Shown one piece after another: positions 1 to 5,786 of a stretch of 10,223 bases of DNA. Source of the DNA: Candidatus Sphingobacterium stercoripullorum (GTDB lineage: Bacteria > Bacteroidota > Bacteroidia > Sphingobacteriales > Sphingobacteriaceae); the NCBI GenBank assembly GCA_019114715.1, contig DXEZ01000220.1, positions 1-10,223 of the forward strand, in the 5' to 3' direction. The position numbers and the translations under genes are program-made. Every line of letters begins with the position of its first letter. Within the stretch, counting starts at the first letter, position 1. The notes under the pieces are model-generated. The model was not told the DNA's origin. It made no database searches and saw nothing but the letters and a program-made list of their open reading frames with translations.

Positions 1-1056
1 TTTTCTAAAGTAATAGATCATGATGAGTGCGATGATAACAAAAACTCCCCAAGTAGCTGCATATCCGTATTTCAACGTAAGTTCGGGCATATTGATGAAG
101 TTCATGCCGTATACTCCAGCAATAAACGTAAGAGGTATAAAAATGGTCGCTACAACGGTAAGAGTTTTCATAATCTGGTTCATCCTCTGGCCTTGCATGG
201 AGAAGAATAGGTTGATATCACTCTCGGTTGCATTTAGGAGGATGTCACATTCATCAATTATTGTTAGGCATAAATCTTTCAGCTCGTAATAATACTTGTT
301 GAGCTCCTTTTCAATAGGCAGTTCACCTCTTTCAAATTTGGTGATGAAGTCCCGAAGCGGGAGGATCGATTTTTTAATGAAGAATATTTTCCTCTTGTTG
401 GCTTCTAGGCTTTCTATTTTTTGGAACTTACTTTCTATTTTTGTGTTTGAGTCAGTGAATGCAGATTTCTCCTCTATATCATTGATAACACTGAAGTAGC
501 CGTCTAAAAGTGATTCTACTATTATATATAGCAAATAGGGGATGCTCTTTTTACGAACCACGCCCTTGTTCTGCTTCAATCTCTCTTTAATGTGCGCAAA
601 AATATAGTCTTGGCCGTTATGACACGATATAGTGCAGTTGTCTTTTAAAATGAGATTCACGTGAACCACCTTTCAGTCCTGACCAGTGGCTTGGAAAGTT
701 TTTAAGGTGAGGAAGCTGTAGGAGTCAAACTGTTGAAACTTGGGCCGTTGATTGACATCTAAGATATCTTGAATGGTCAGTCTATGAATCCCGTTATTCT
801 CGAAAAAAGTAATTAGTTCCTTGTCCTCACTAATGCCAGTTATATCTACCCATTGCGATGTGGCTTCATCCTTTTTAATGGTAAGCTCTGCTAGAGAAGG
901 TGACTTCTCTTCTAGGAATTTTTCCGAAGAATAGGTGTACTTTACCCACGATGGGGCTACCGATGGGTCTTTTGTTGTCGCCCCAGTATAGGTGTAGCTG
1001 TTGGGATCTGCTAGTCTCCGGTTTAAGATGGGCTTTTTTATTTTTCGGTTTTTCAT
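1..1056 (-). pseudogene. corA: CorA-family Mg2+/Co2+ transporter gene with an in-frame TGA at codon 128, cut by the left edge
   Basis: CorA proteins are homopentameric inner-membrane channels for Mg2+ and Co2+. Starting at the ATG at 1056-1054, 127 codons carry the cytoplasmic domain, including a CorA-typical HRLTIQDILDVNQRPKF stretch. Codon 128 is TGA (673-675). I translated the reverse complement past it: the same frame stays open for 224 codons to base 1 with no frameshift. It contains the long helical region, TM1 (TVVATIFIPLTFIAGVYGMN, with GMN at codons 317-319), the MPEL loop (NMPEL) and TM2 (WGVFVIIALIMIYYF). About 352 codons are visible, the usual length of Thermotoga-type CorA, so only a few C-terminal residues lie outside. 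The short product would lack the whole pore, so I call it a pseudogene by one nonsense change, unless the base is a sequencing error. TGA is a genuine stop elsewhere here (5064-5066), which argues against a changed genetic code. The family assignment is secure; the functional status is not. Confidence 0.85.
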
Positions 1057-1103
1057 GCGTTAAATAGAATTGTTGAATGCTACAATGACTCTCGTTTATA
1101 CTG

Positions 1104-1119
1104 CTGCACCAAGGTGCAG
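1104..1119. promoter_or_regulatory. Perfect inverted repeat in the corA upstream region
   Basis: CTGCACC and GGTGCAG are 7-bp perfect arms separated by two bases, about 48 nt upstream of the corA start codon. As RNA it would form a 6-bp stem with a 4-nt loop. On the plus strand it is followed by GTCTTATTTTTTATA, which has the shape of an intrinsic terminator, but no plus-strand gene precedes it, only the antisense strand of corA. It may be an operator, a 5' leader hairpin of corA, or a stop for antisense transcription. Its role is inferred from position only. Confidence 0.35.
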
Positions 1120-1468
1120 GTCTTATTTTTTATACCTTAATTCTAAGGTAATGTTTTTCTTGTGCTTTACCTAAATCCTTTTTTCGGACTAATTGTTAAG
1201 TAGAGTAACCGCAAAGAAAGGGAGTGGTTTGTTTGCTGATGGTAAAAATAACGGATTTGTTCGACAAAAATTAGCAATAACGGGCCGCTTTGCCGCCGTT
1301 AAACTTGGGCCTGGTGCTACATTCCTAGGAATATTAAGCGCTGAGAATTAGGGCGTACAAAAGTATTGGTTTGTCTAGGAATTCACTTTTAGTGTAAATA
1401 ATGAGCCACAACGAATTTATGCATTGAACTTATTGGTTTTTTTATCAATTATTTTACCTATTTTCACC

Positions 1469-1487
1469 CCGAAAAATAAGTTTTCGG
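1469..1487. promoter_or_regulatory. Short inverted repeat upstream of the OmpA-type gene
   Basis: CCGAAAA and TTTTCGG form a perfect 7-bp inverted repeat around a 5-nt spacer (ATAAG), 52 bp before the start codon at 1540. It could be a protein-binding site or a leader hairpin. Nothing in the window names a cognate regulator, so the call rests on symmetry and position alone. Confidence 0.25.
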
Positions 1488-1539
1488 TACGCGTTTTAAA
1501 GTGTTTGGTTTCAGACCTTTGAGTGCAAATAATTAAAAT

Positions 1540-2751
1540 ATGAGGAAATTAGTAACATCGGTTTTAGTAACCTGTGCATTTGGTACTGCCATTGCGCAAA
1601 CATCTAGTACAAAAGTTGACTCTGTCATAGTACATGGAGAAGATAAGTACAAGGTGGAAACAAATCATTTTTTTGATAACTGGATTGTTGGTGGAGGAGC
1701 CGGGGTACAGATGTACTTTGGAGACCACAACAGACAAATGAGATTTAAAGATCAACTGTCTCCAGCTTACAACGTTTATTTTGGAAAATGGTTTAGCCCA
1801 GGGATAGGAGTTCGCCTAGGTGCTAGTGGTTTAAAATTCAAAGGAGTGACTCAAAACGGTAGCCATTCAACAGGTACCAAATACGAGCACACATCTTGGG
1901 ATGAGCACAGACTATACAACCAAGAAGTTGAATACTACCATATCCACTCGGATGTTCTATTTAATTTGAGCAATATTTTCGCAGGATACCGTGAAGATCG
2001 TTTTTATACCATTAGCCCTTACGTAGGATTGGGTTGGATGTTTACAAAGAACGAACCTAAAACCAACGAGGTAGCGGCAAATGCAGGTCTTTTAAATACT
2101 TTCCGCTTAAGCAAAGTGGTAGACTTAACATTAGATATTAGAGGAGCCTATGTTAACGATAGGTTTGATGGAGAAATAGGAGGTAGATACGGTGAAGGTT
2201 TACTATCTACAACTTTAGGTTTAGCATTTAAGCTGCCTAAACAAGGTTGGGACAGAGCGAGCTCAACTTTGGTTAAAGAAGTTGACCAAGCGAGCTACGA
2301 TGAGCTTAATAAGTTAAAAGGTCGTGTGGATGAGTTGCTAGCAGATAACGATTTGTTACGTAAACAATTAGCTGATGCTAAAAACAACGAAGTTACTGAT
2401 GTGATTGTTGAAAAGAATATCGTAGTAGCTCCTATTCTAGTTACTTTTAAAATCAATAAGAGTGAGCTTAGTAACGCTGCTCGCGTAAACTTAGGATTCT
2501 TAGCTCAGGCAATAAAAGACGGGGATTCAAGTGTAGTGTACAAAGTGACAGGTTATGCTGACAAAGGTACAGGAACACCGACAATCAACGACCGTTTGTC
2601 TAGAGAGAGAGCTGATGCAGTATACGACTGCTTAGTAAATGAGTTTGGAGTTTCACCTAGTCAATTAGAAAAGCATTACGAAGGTGGTGTTGATAATATG
2701 TATTACAACGATCCACGTGTAAGCAGAGCAGTTATTACAATTGCGAAATAA
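1540..2751 (+). CDS. OmpA-family outer-membrane protein with C-terminal peptidoglycan-binding domain
   Basis: This 403-residue protein probably anchors the outer membrane to peptidoglycan. Residues 1-19 form a signal peptide (basic MRK, hydrophobic core, AIA before Q20). Residues about 45-232 are rich in alternating aromatic and Gly positions (for example GGGAGVQMYFGD, ISPYVGLGWMF, TTLGLAFKLP), as in an OmpA-like beta-barrel. Residues about 246-283 have heptad-like leucines (YDELNKLKGRVDELL) and look like a coiled-coil linker. Residues about 297-403 are an OmpA C-terminal domain: D341 in TGYADKGTG and R357 in LSRERADAV match the Asp and Arg that bind diaminopimelate in E. coli OmpA, and the domain ends with a typical RVSRAVITI strand. 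The ATG at 1540 gives a complete signal peptide; the leader is AT-rich without a clear Shine-Dalgarno sequence, as is common in Bacteroidota. The gene appears monocistronic, with a strong hairpin 25 bp after its TAA. The specific physiological role is unknown. Confidence 0.92.
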   Translation: MRKLVTSVLVTCAFGTAIAQTSSTKVDSVIVHGEDKYKVETNHFFDNWIVGGGAGVQMYFGDHNRQMRFKDQLSPAYNVYFGKWFSPGIGVRLGASGLKFKGVTQNGSHSTGTKYEHTSWDEHRLYNQEVEYYHIHSDVLFNLSNIFAGYREDRFYTISPYVGLGWMFTKNEPKTNEVAANAGLLNTFRLSKVVDLTLDIRGAYVNDRFDGEIGGRYGEGLLSTTLGLAFKLPKQGWDRASSTLVKEVDQASYDELNKLKGRVDELLADNDLLRKQLADAKNNEVTDVIVEKNIVVAPILVTFKINKSELSNAARVNLGFLAQAIKDGDSSVVYKVTGYADKGTGTPTINDRLSRERADAVYDCLVNEFGVSPSQLEKHYEGGVDNMYYNDPRVSRAVITIAK

Positions 2752-2775
2752 AAGCTATGCTTGCATAATAAGTTA

Positions 2776-2809
2776 AAAATAGACGTCTTTTAATTAAGAT
2801 GTCTATTTT
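2776..2809 (+). terminator. Intrinsic terminator of the OmpA-type gene, possibly bidirectional
   Basis: AAAATAGACGTCTT (2776-2789) pairs with AAGATGTCTATTTT (2796-2809) to give a 14-bp stem with a single G:U pair and a 6-nt loop. It starts 25 bp after the stop codon at 2751. The A-run in front and T-run behind would serve transcripts from either side. Confidence 0.8.
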
Positions 2810-2864
2810 GTGCTTCACTATGTTAGCTATCAAGGAGTTTTATGGCCTAATGTGTTAAATAGTG

Positions 2865-2888
2865 TGAAAATATAAAATAATATTTTCA
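2865..2888. repeat. AT-rich inverted repeat
   Basis: TGAAAATAT (2865-2873) and ATATTTTCA (2880-2888) are perfect 9-bp arms around a 6-nt spacer. The repeat ends 14 bp before the sigma-54-like box at 2903. It might be a regulator-binding site, but AT-rich symmetry is common by chance in such DNA. Confidence 0.3.
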
Positions 2889-2902
2889 GGATTATTGGAG
2901 TT

Positions 2903-2919
2903 TGGCACAGATGTTGTTT
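2903..2919 (+). promoter_or_regulatory. Possible sigma-54 (RpoN) -24/-12 promoter element
   Basis: TGGCAC, five bases (AGATG), then TTGTTT resembles the sigma-54 consensus TGGCAC-N5-TTGCW. The GG (2904-2905) and GT (2916-2917) are exactly 10 bases apart, as required, but the -12 dinucleotide is GT rather than the preferred GC. A start would fall near 2928, pointing at the terminator at 2965-2999. No coding gene follows on this strand, so if real it would drive a short RNA. This is a single motif match and chance is a serious alternative. Confidence 0.3.
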
Positions 2920-2927
2920 AATATATA

Positions 2928-3004
2928 ACTCATCATCATAATTAGGTTTATAATTGGTTAGTCTTAAGGGTTTCCATTCTCCCCGTTTGGAAACCCTTAT
3001 TTTA
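2928..3004 (+). ncRNA. Candidate small RNA between two plus-strand terminators
   Basis: The interval between the putative -12 element and the second plus-strand terminator would give an RNA of about 77 nt ending in a 12-bp hairpin and TTTTA. I see no reading frame with coding character in it. The support is the presence of a strong terminator about 155 bp beyond the OmpA gene's own terminator, plus the sigma-54-like box at the right distance. The start is approximate. The alternative is a backup terminator for read-through from the OmpA-type gene. Confidence 0.25.
2965..3004 (+). terminator. Strong intrinsic terminator with no coding gene directly before it
   Basis: TAAGGGTTTCCA (2965-2976) pairs perfectly with TGGAAACCCTTA (2988-2999), giving a 12-bp stem with an 11-nt loop, followed by TTTTA. 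The T-run lies only on the plus-strand exit side; the minus-strand exit reads AGACTAACC, so orientation is plus. It is the second plus-strand terminator after the OmpA-type gene. Confidence 0.7.
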
Positions 3005-3037
3005 TGCGCTATTCCAAGGAAAGCCTAGGAAACACGG

Positions 3038-3075
3038 AAAATAAAAAGCGACAGAGTATATTAACCCCACCGCTT
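3038..3075 (-). terminator. Intrinsic terminator of the minus-strand sulfur operon
   Basis: Read on the minus strand, AAGCGGTGGGG (3075-3065) can pair with CUCUGUCGCUU (3056-3046) in an 11-bp stem with four G:U pairs and an 8-nt loop, followed by TTTATTTT (3045-3038). It begins 26 bp after the TAG of the dioxygenase-rhodanese gene and faces the plus-strand terminators, as expected for convergent units. Confidence 0.5.
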
Positions 3076-3101
3076 CTATTAAAGTAGCTCATTTTGCTTA
3101 T

Positions 3102-4493
3102 CTACATAGCAACCTCATTTCCTTCTTTTTTCCATTGATTCATACTCCCATCAAAACTCTTGATGTTTTTAAATCCATTTTTCCGCATGATCGAGTAGGC
3201 GATACTTGCTCGAACACCACTTTGGCAGTGGACGATGGTTTCTTTTTCAGGGTCTAACTGATCTAAGTTGTTTGCTAATGTTCCTAAAAACAAATGTTTA
3301 ACCCCAGGGATGTGCCCCTTTTCGTATTCAGCAGCGCCTCTTACATCTACTATCTGGGGATCATTTTGGTTGAGCTTGGCTTTTACCTCTTGGATATCTG
3401 CAATATTCGTTTTTTCTAAAGCGATTCCTAAGCTGTTGATGTCACTAAAAAAGCCGTAAATATTATCCATGCCTATACGCATGAGCTTTCTAGTAAGGTC
3501 TTCCCTTTTATCGGCATCAGCAAGCAGAATAAACTGCTCTTGGTAATCGATAATCCAGCCCATCCAGGTGGAAAATCCGTTGTTGCCCTCTATATTTATA
3601 CTTCCCGGTAAATGTCCTTGAGCGAATTCTGACTTATGCCTCGTGTCGATGACAGTGATGCCGTTGTTATAGGCCGCTAAGAAGTCTTCTTTAGAAAGCA
3701 TGACGTGCTGAGGCACCTGTACAAGTAAAGGGCGTTGCACTTTATTCAAGTGTTTCATTGTAGCGAAATACCTCGGAGGCTCGGGCTGGCCTTCTAATAA
3801 ATAGTTTACAAAACCGCTTTCGTCATTTTTATACTGAAAAGCCCAATTTCTAATTTTTTCATAGCCTACCGTGGAGCTAGGTACGGCACCTAACGCTTTC
3901 CCGCAGGCCGATCCAGCGCCGTGACCGGGCCATATTTGCACAAAGTCAGGGATACTATCTATCTTCTTAATGGATAGGTACATCTGCTGAGCGCCTTTCT
4001 CTTGAGTACCTTTAATCCCTGCTGCCTTTTCCAATAAATCAGGGCGGCCAATGTCGCCTACGAATATAAAGTCTCCCGTAAAGAGCATGACAGGTTGATC
4101 GCTTGCTGGCGTATCGGTCAGTAGAAAGCTAATGCTCTCGGGAGTGTGCCCGGGGGTATGGATAACCTCTACTTTTAAATTACCTACTTGGATGCTATCC
4201 CCATCTTTAAGACCGTGGTGGGGAAATTCATAGATCCAGTCCGGTCCACCTTCGGCTGATAAATACAGTTCTCCACCAGTTGCTGCCGCCAGCTCCCTAG
4301 AGCCACAAAGGAAATCTGCGTGAATATGCGTTTCTGCAATGTGGGTGATTTGAAGTTTGTTTTCTTTGGCTATTTGTAGGTATACATCAATATCCCTTTG
4401 GGCATCGATGACCATGGCTACACCTTTGGCTTGACAGCCAATAACGTAACTAGCTTGCGCTAAGCTTTTATCGTAAACTTGTTGAAAAAACAT
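3102..4493 (-). CDS. Persulfide dioxygenase-like metallo-beta-lactamase-fold enzyme fused to two rhodanese domains
   Basis: The family (ETHE1/CstB/Blh type) oxidises glutathione or other low-molecular-weight persulfides to sulfite with a mononuclear Fe(II), in the cytoplasm. Residues 1-245 are the MBL fold: THIHAD (H56, H58, D60), TPGHTPES (H116), FTGDFIFVGDIGRPD (D141) and PGHG (H191). H56, H116 and D141 correspond to the iron ligands of ETHE1. Residue 61 is Phe where two-metal hydrolases have His, which fits a one-iron dioxygenase better than a beta-lactamase. Residues about 265-360 are a rhodanese fold (VIDTRHKSEFAQGHLPGSIN) without a cysteine in the active loop. Residues about 365-460 are a second rhodanese with the intact loop CQSGVRA (C423). 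The 463-residue length fits this three-domain architecture. It is last in a minus-strand operon 130 bp behind two YeeE/YedE-type permease genes. The start is the family-typical MFFQQVYD. No signal peptide is seen. Fold and domains are certain; the substrate is inferred from the family. Confidence 0.9.
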   Translation of the reverse strand: MFFQQVYDKSLAQASYVIGCQAKGVAMVIDAQRDIDVYLQIAKENKLQITHIAETHIHADFLCGSRELAAATGGELYLSAEGGPDWIYEFPHHGLKDGDSIQVGNLKVEVIHTPGHTPESISFLLTDTPASDQPVMLFTGDFIFVGDIGRPDLLEKAAGIKGTQEKGAQQMYLSIKKIDSIPDFVQIWPGHGAGSACGKALGAVPSSTVGYEKIRNWAFQYKNDESGFVNYLLEGQPEPPRYFATMKHLNKVQRPLLVQVPQHVMLSKEDFLAAYNNGITVIDTRHKSEFAQGHLPGSINIEGNNGFSTWMGWIIDYQEQFILLADADKREDLTRKLMRIGMDNIYGFFSDINSLGIALEKTNIADIQEVKAKLNQNDPQIVDVRGAAEYEKGHIPGVKHLFLGTLANNLDQLDPEKETIVHCQSGVRASIAYSIMRKNGFKNIKSFDGSMNQWKKEGNEVAM

Positions 4494-4623
4494 ATGTTAA
4501 TCTTTTTATATAAAACGTTTATAAGTTCAGCTTGTTTTAATATCCCAAGTTCTGGTTTGTTTTTTTACTTAAAATAAGCATTAAAGTTTTATTTGTACGG
4601 ATATAGTTGCTAGAGCTATAGGC

Positions 4624-5037
4624 CTAATGTGGCAGTTTGTTTTTAACAAGCCCGTAAATCCACGTGCCTACAATGGCTCCTAAAATTACTATTAATATAG
4701 GGAAATAGCCAGCACCCACTAGTACAAACATAGGACCTGGACATGCTCCGGCTAGTGCCCAACCCAGTCCAAAGACGGTTCCTCCGATGAGGTACCTGGC
4801 TATACTTTTGTCTTTATTAGCAATGACGATCTTCTGGCCGTTAATATCTTGGACTTTTTTCTTCTTTATTAATGCTGTTCCAATGACTCCTATAAATAAT
4901 GCGGAACCCATCAACCCGTACATATGAATCGATTGAAAGTTGAACATTTCAAAGATTCGAAACCAAGATGCTGCCTCAGATTTGTACATAATTATGCCGA
5001 ATGCAACACCTACAATTAAAAATGATAAATTTCTCAT
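4624..5037 (-). CDS. YeeE/YedE-type sulfur-compound permease, second (C-terminal half) subunit
   Basis: This 137-residue inner-membrane protein has hydrophobic segments near residues 2-18, 38-56, 83-98 and 105-132. The sequence FGLGWALAGACPGP (residues 89-102, with C99) is the C-terminal signature of YeeE/YedE proteins, whose conserved cysteines are thought to relay thiosulfate across the membrane in the TsuA/YeeE family. The usual YeeE is a single chain of about 350 residues with a GGCTSGH motif in one half and GACPG in the other; here the halves are separate genes, and this one carries only GACPG. Its start lies 26 bp behind the stop of the other half, so the two are very likely cotranscribed and form one transporter. 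It has been annotated in other genomes as DUF6691 or PmpB-like. The charged segment KKKKVQDINGQK (58-69) is probably a cytoplasmic loop. The transported compound is inferred. Confidence 0.85.
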   Translation of the reverse strand: MRNLSFLIVGVAFGIIMYKSEAASWFRIFEMFNFQSIHMYGLMGSALFIGVIGTALIKKKKVQDINGQKIVIANKDKSIARYLIGGTVFGLGWALAGACPGPMFVLVGAGYFPILIVILGAIVGTWIYGLVKNKLPH

Positions 5038-5063
5038 ACTGTCTTTATTTGTAACTTGTTAAC

Positions 5064-5624
5064 TCAACTGAAAATTAGTGGAAATATAAGGTGAACCATA
5101 ATTAATCCTCCTATGAAAAATCCGGCTGTTGCAATCATGGAAGGAATCTGCAGGTTGCTTATGCCAGATATGGAGTGCCCTGAAGTACAGCCTCCGGCAT
5201 AGCGTGCACCAAAACCAACCAGCAGTCCGCCGATTAATAATAAGGCTACTGTTTTTTTAGAGGAAACTCCTTGGTTGCCAAACAGCTCGCTAGGAAGGTA
5301 TTCTTCGCCAGCGCCATTGAACCCGTAAGCGTTGAGAATTTCCACCGTTTTTGGATTGATATCGGGCGCTTGGTTTACCGATAGGAAATTTGCTGCTAGA
5401 AAGCCTCCAATTACTGCGCCAAGAACTACTAAAAGGTTCCATTTTTGATCTCGCCAATTGAAATTGAAAAAGTCAGCAGTTTTACCCGCACCGCACATCG
5501 TACACATAGTCCTCAGGTTCGAGGATATTCCAAAATTTTTCCCTAGAAACAGCAAGGTGAACATCGTTAGCGCTATTAGGGGGCCACTAATATACCAGGG
5601 CCAAGGTTCTAAAATCGATTCCAT
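5064..5624 (-). CDS. YeeE/YedE-type sulfur-compound permease, first (N-terminal half) subunit
   Basis: This 186-residue membrane protein has hydrophobic segments near residues 11-28, 63-82, 124-142 and 160-180. GGCTSGHSISG (144-154, with C146) is the YeeE/YedE signature, and TMCTMCGAG (39-47) adds C41 and C44, so three cysteines could take part in moving thiosulfate or another sulfane-sulfur compound. A hydrophilic stretch of about 40 residues (82-122, NPKTVEILNAYGFNG and on) sits between the second and third hydrophobic segments. The gene leads the operon: 26 bp separate it from the second permease half and the dioxygenase-rhodanese gene follows. The combination of this permease pair with an MBL-rhodanese protein matches the biofilm-growth/sulfide-detoxification operons regulated by BigR in proteobacteria, though no ArsR-type regulator is seen here. 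It ends in a TGA, the only such stop among the intact genes of the window. Confidence 0.87.
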   Translation of the reverse strand: MESILEPWPWYISGPLIALTMFTLLFLGKNFGISSNLRTMCTMCGAGKTADFFNFNWRDQKWNLLVVLGAVIGGFLAANFLSVNQAPDINPKTVEILNAYGFNGAGEEYLPSELFGNQGVSSKKTVALLLIGGLLVGFGARYAGGCTSGHSISGISNLQIPSMIATAGFFIGGLIMVHLIFPLIFS

Positions 5625-5786
5625 ATCCTTTGATTAAATATTGATTACAAATATGTTATTAATAATAAGCAAAGTCTGTCACTTATGTCACATAAGAAAT
5701 TGTTTAATGACTTCTTTTTAACCAACTACGCATAGTAAGCTCTTGAATTAGTCGTATATTTTAGAGGTAAATTAAAATTATAAAAT
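5625..5786. promoter_or_regulatory. Divergent promoter region of the sulfur operon and the NAD(P)-binding protein gene
   Basis: This gap of 162 bp should contain both promoters. On the minus strand CATATTTG (5655-5648) matches the Bacteroidota -7 element TAnnTTTG at 7 of 8 positions and lies about 24 bp before the permease start; I see no good -33 TTTG at the usual spacing. On the plus strand TATATTTT (5755-5762) also matches at 7 of 8 positions, 24 bp before the ATG at 5787, again without a clear -33 partner. The operator-like repeat at 5677-5696 lies between them. Confidence 0.4.
5677..5696. promoter_or_regulatory. Operator-like palindrome overlapping a tandem repeat, upstream of the sulfur operon
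   Basis: CTTATGT-C-ACATAAG (5682-5696) is a perfect 7+1+7 palindrome. It overlaps a tandem repeat TGTCACTTA/TGTCACATA (5677-5685, 5686-5694; one mismatch). The centre at 5689 is about 65 bp upstream of the permease start and roughly 41-46 bp upstream of the start point predicted from the -7-like CATATTTG, a position typical of an activator such as a Crp/Fnr-family protein. The TGTCAC half also recalls Crp/Fnr half-sites. The regulator is not encoded in the window and the assignment is inference. Confidence 0.45.

Larger units (their letters stand above)
1057..1539. other. Divergent non-coding region between corA and the OmpA-type gene
   Basis: No open frame of useful length or recognisable family lies here. 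The region must hold the promoters of both divergent genes, but I find no convincing pair of Bacteroidota -33 (TTTG) and -7 (TAnnTTTG) elements. GACCTTTG at 1514-1521 matches the -7 element at 7 of 8 positions but has no partner at the right spacing. Three short inverted repeats stand out: CTGCACC/GGTGCAG at 1104-1119, the 12-bp palindrome ATTCCTAGGAAT at 1321-1332, and CCGAAAA/TTTTCGG at 1469-1487. Confidence 0.6.

Noticed and set aside
20..499. Plus-strand open frames at 20-289 and 296-499
   Set aside because: They are antisense to the CorA C-terminal half, whose continuous frame keeps GMN and both membrane helices; the plus-strand products have no recognisable features.
673..675. The TGA in corA as selenocysteine or a reassigned codon
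   Set aside because: No clear bacterial SECIS-type hairpin follows the TGA, CorA has no catalytic cysteine at that place, and the permease gene at 5064-5624 uses TGA as its normal stop.
1514..1521. GACCTTTG as the -7 promoter element of the OmpA-type gene
   Set aside because: It matches 7 of 8 positions but no -33 TTTG lies at the usual distance upstream, so I did not list it as a promoter.
2821..2860. A tiny open frame of about 12 codons (ATG at 2820) after the OmpA-type terminator
   Set aside because: Far too short, with no conserved features and no evidence of translation.
1564..3459. Open frames at 1564-1755 (minus) and 3268-3459 (plus)
   Set aside because: They lie opposite the OmpA-type gene and the dioxygenase-rhodanese gene, respectively, and look like chance frames.
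3102..4493. Reading the metallo-beta-lactamase fold as a beta-lactamase or glyoxalase II
   Set aside because: The fused rhodanese domains, Phe at the second-metal His position, and sulfur permease neighbours fit a persulfide dioxygenase much better.
4597..4623. TATAG/CTATA inverted repeat in the gap before the dioxygenase-rhodanese gene
   Set aside because: Only a 5-bp AT-rich stem without a T-run; not convincing as a terminator or operator.
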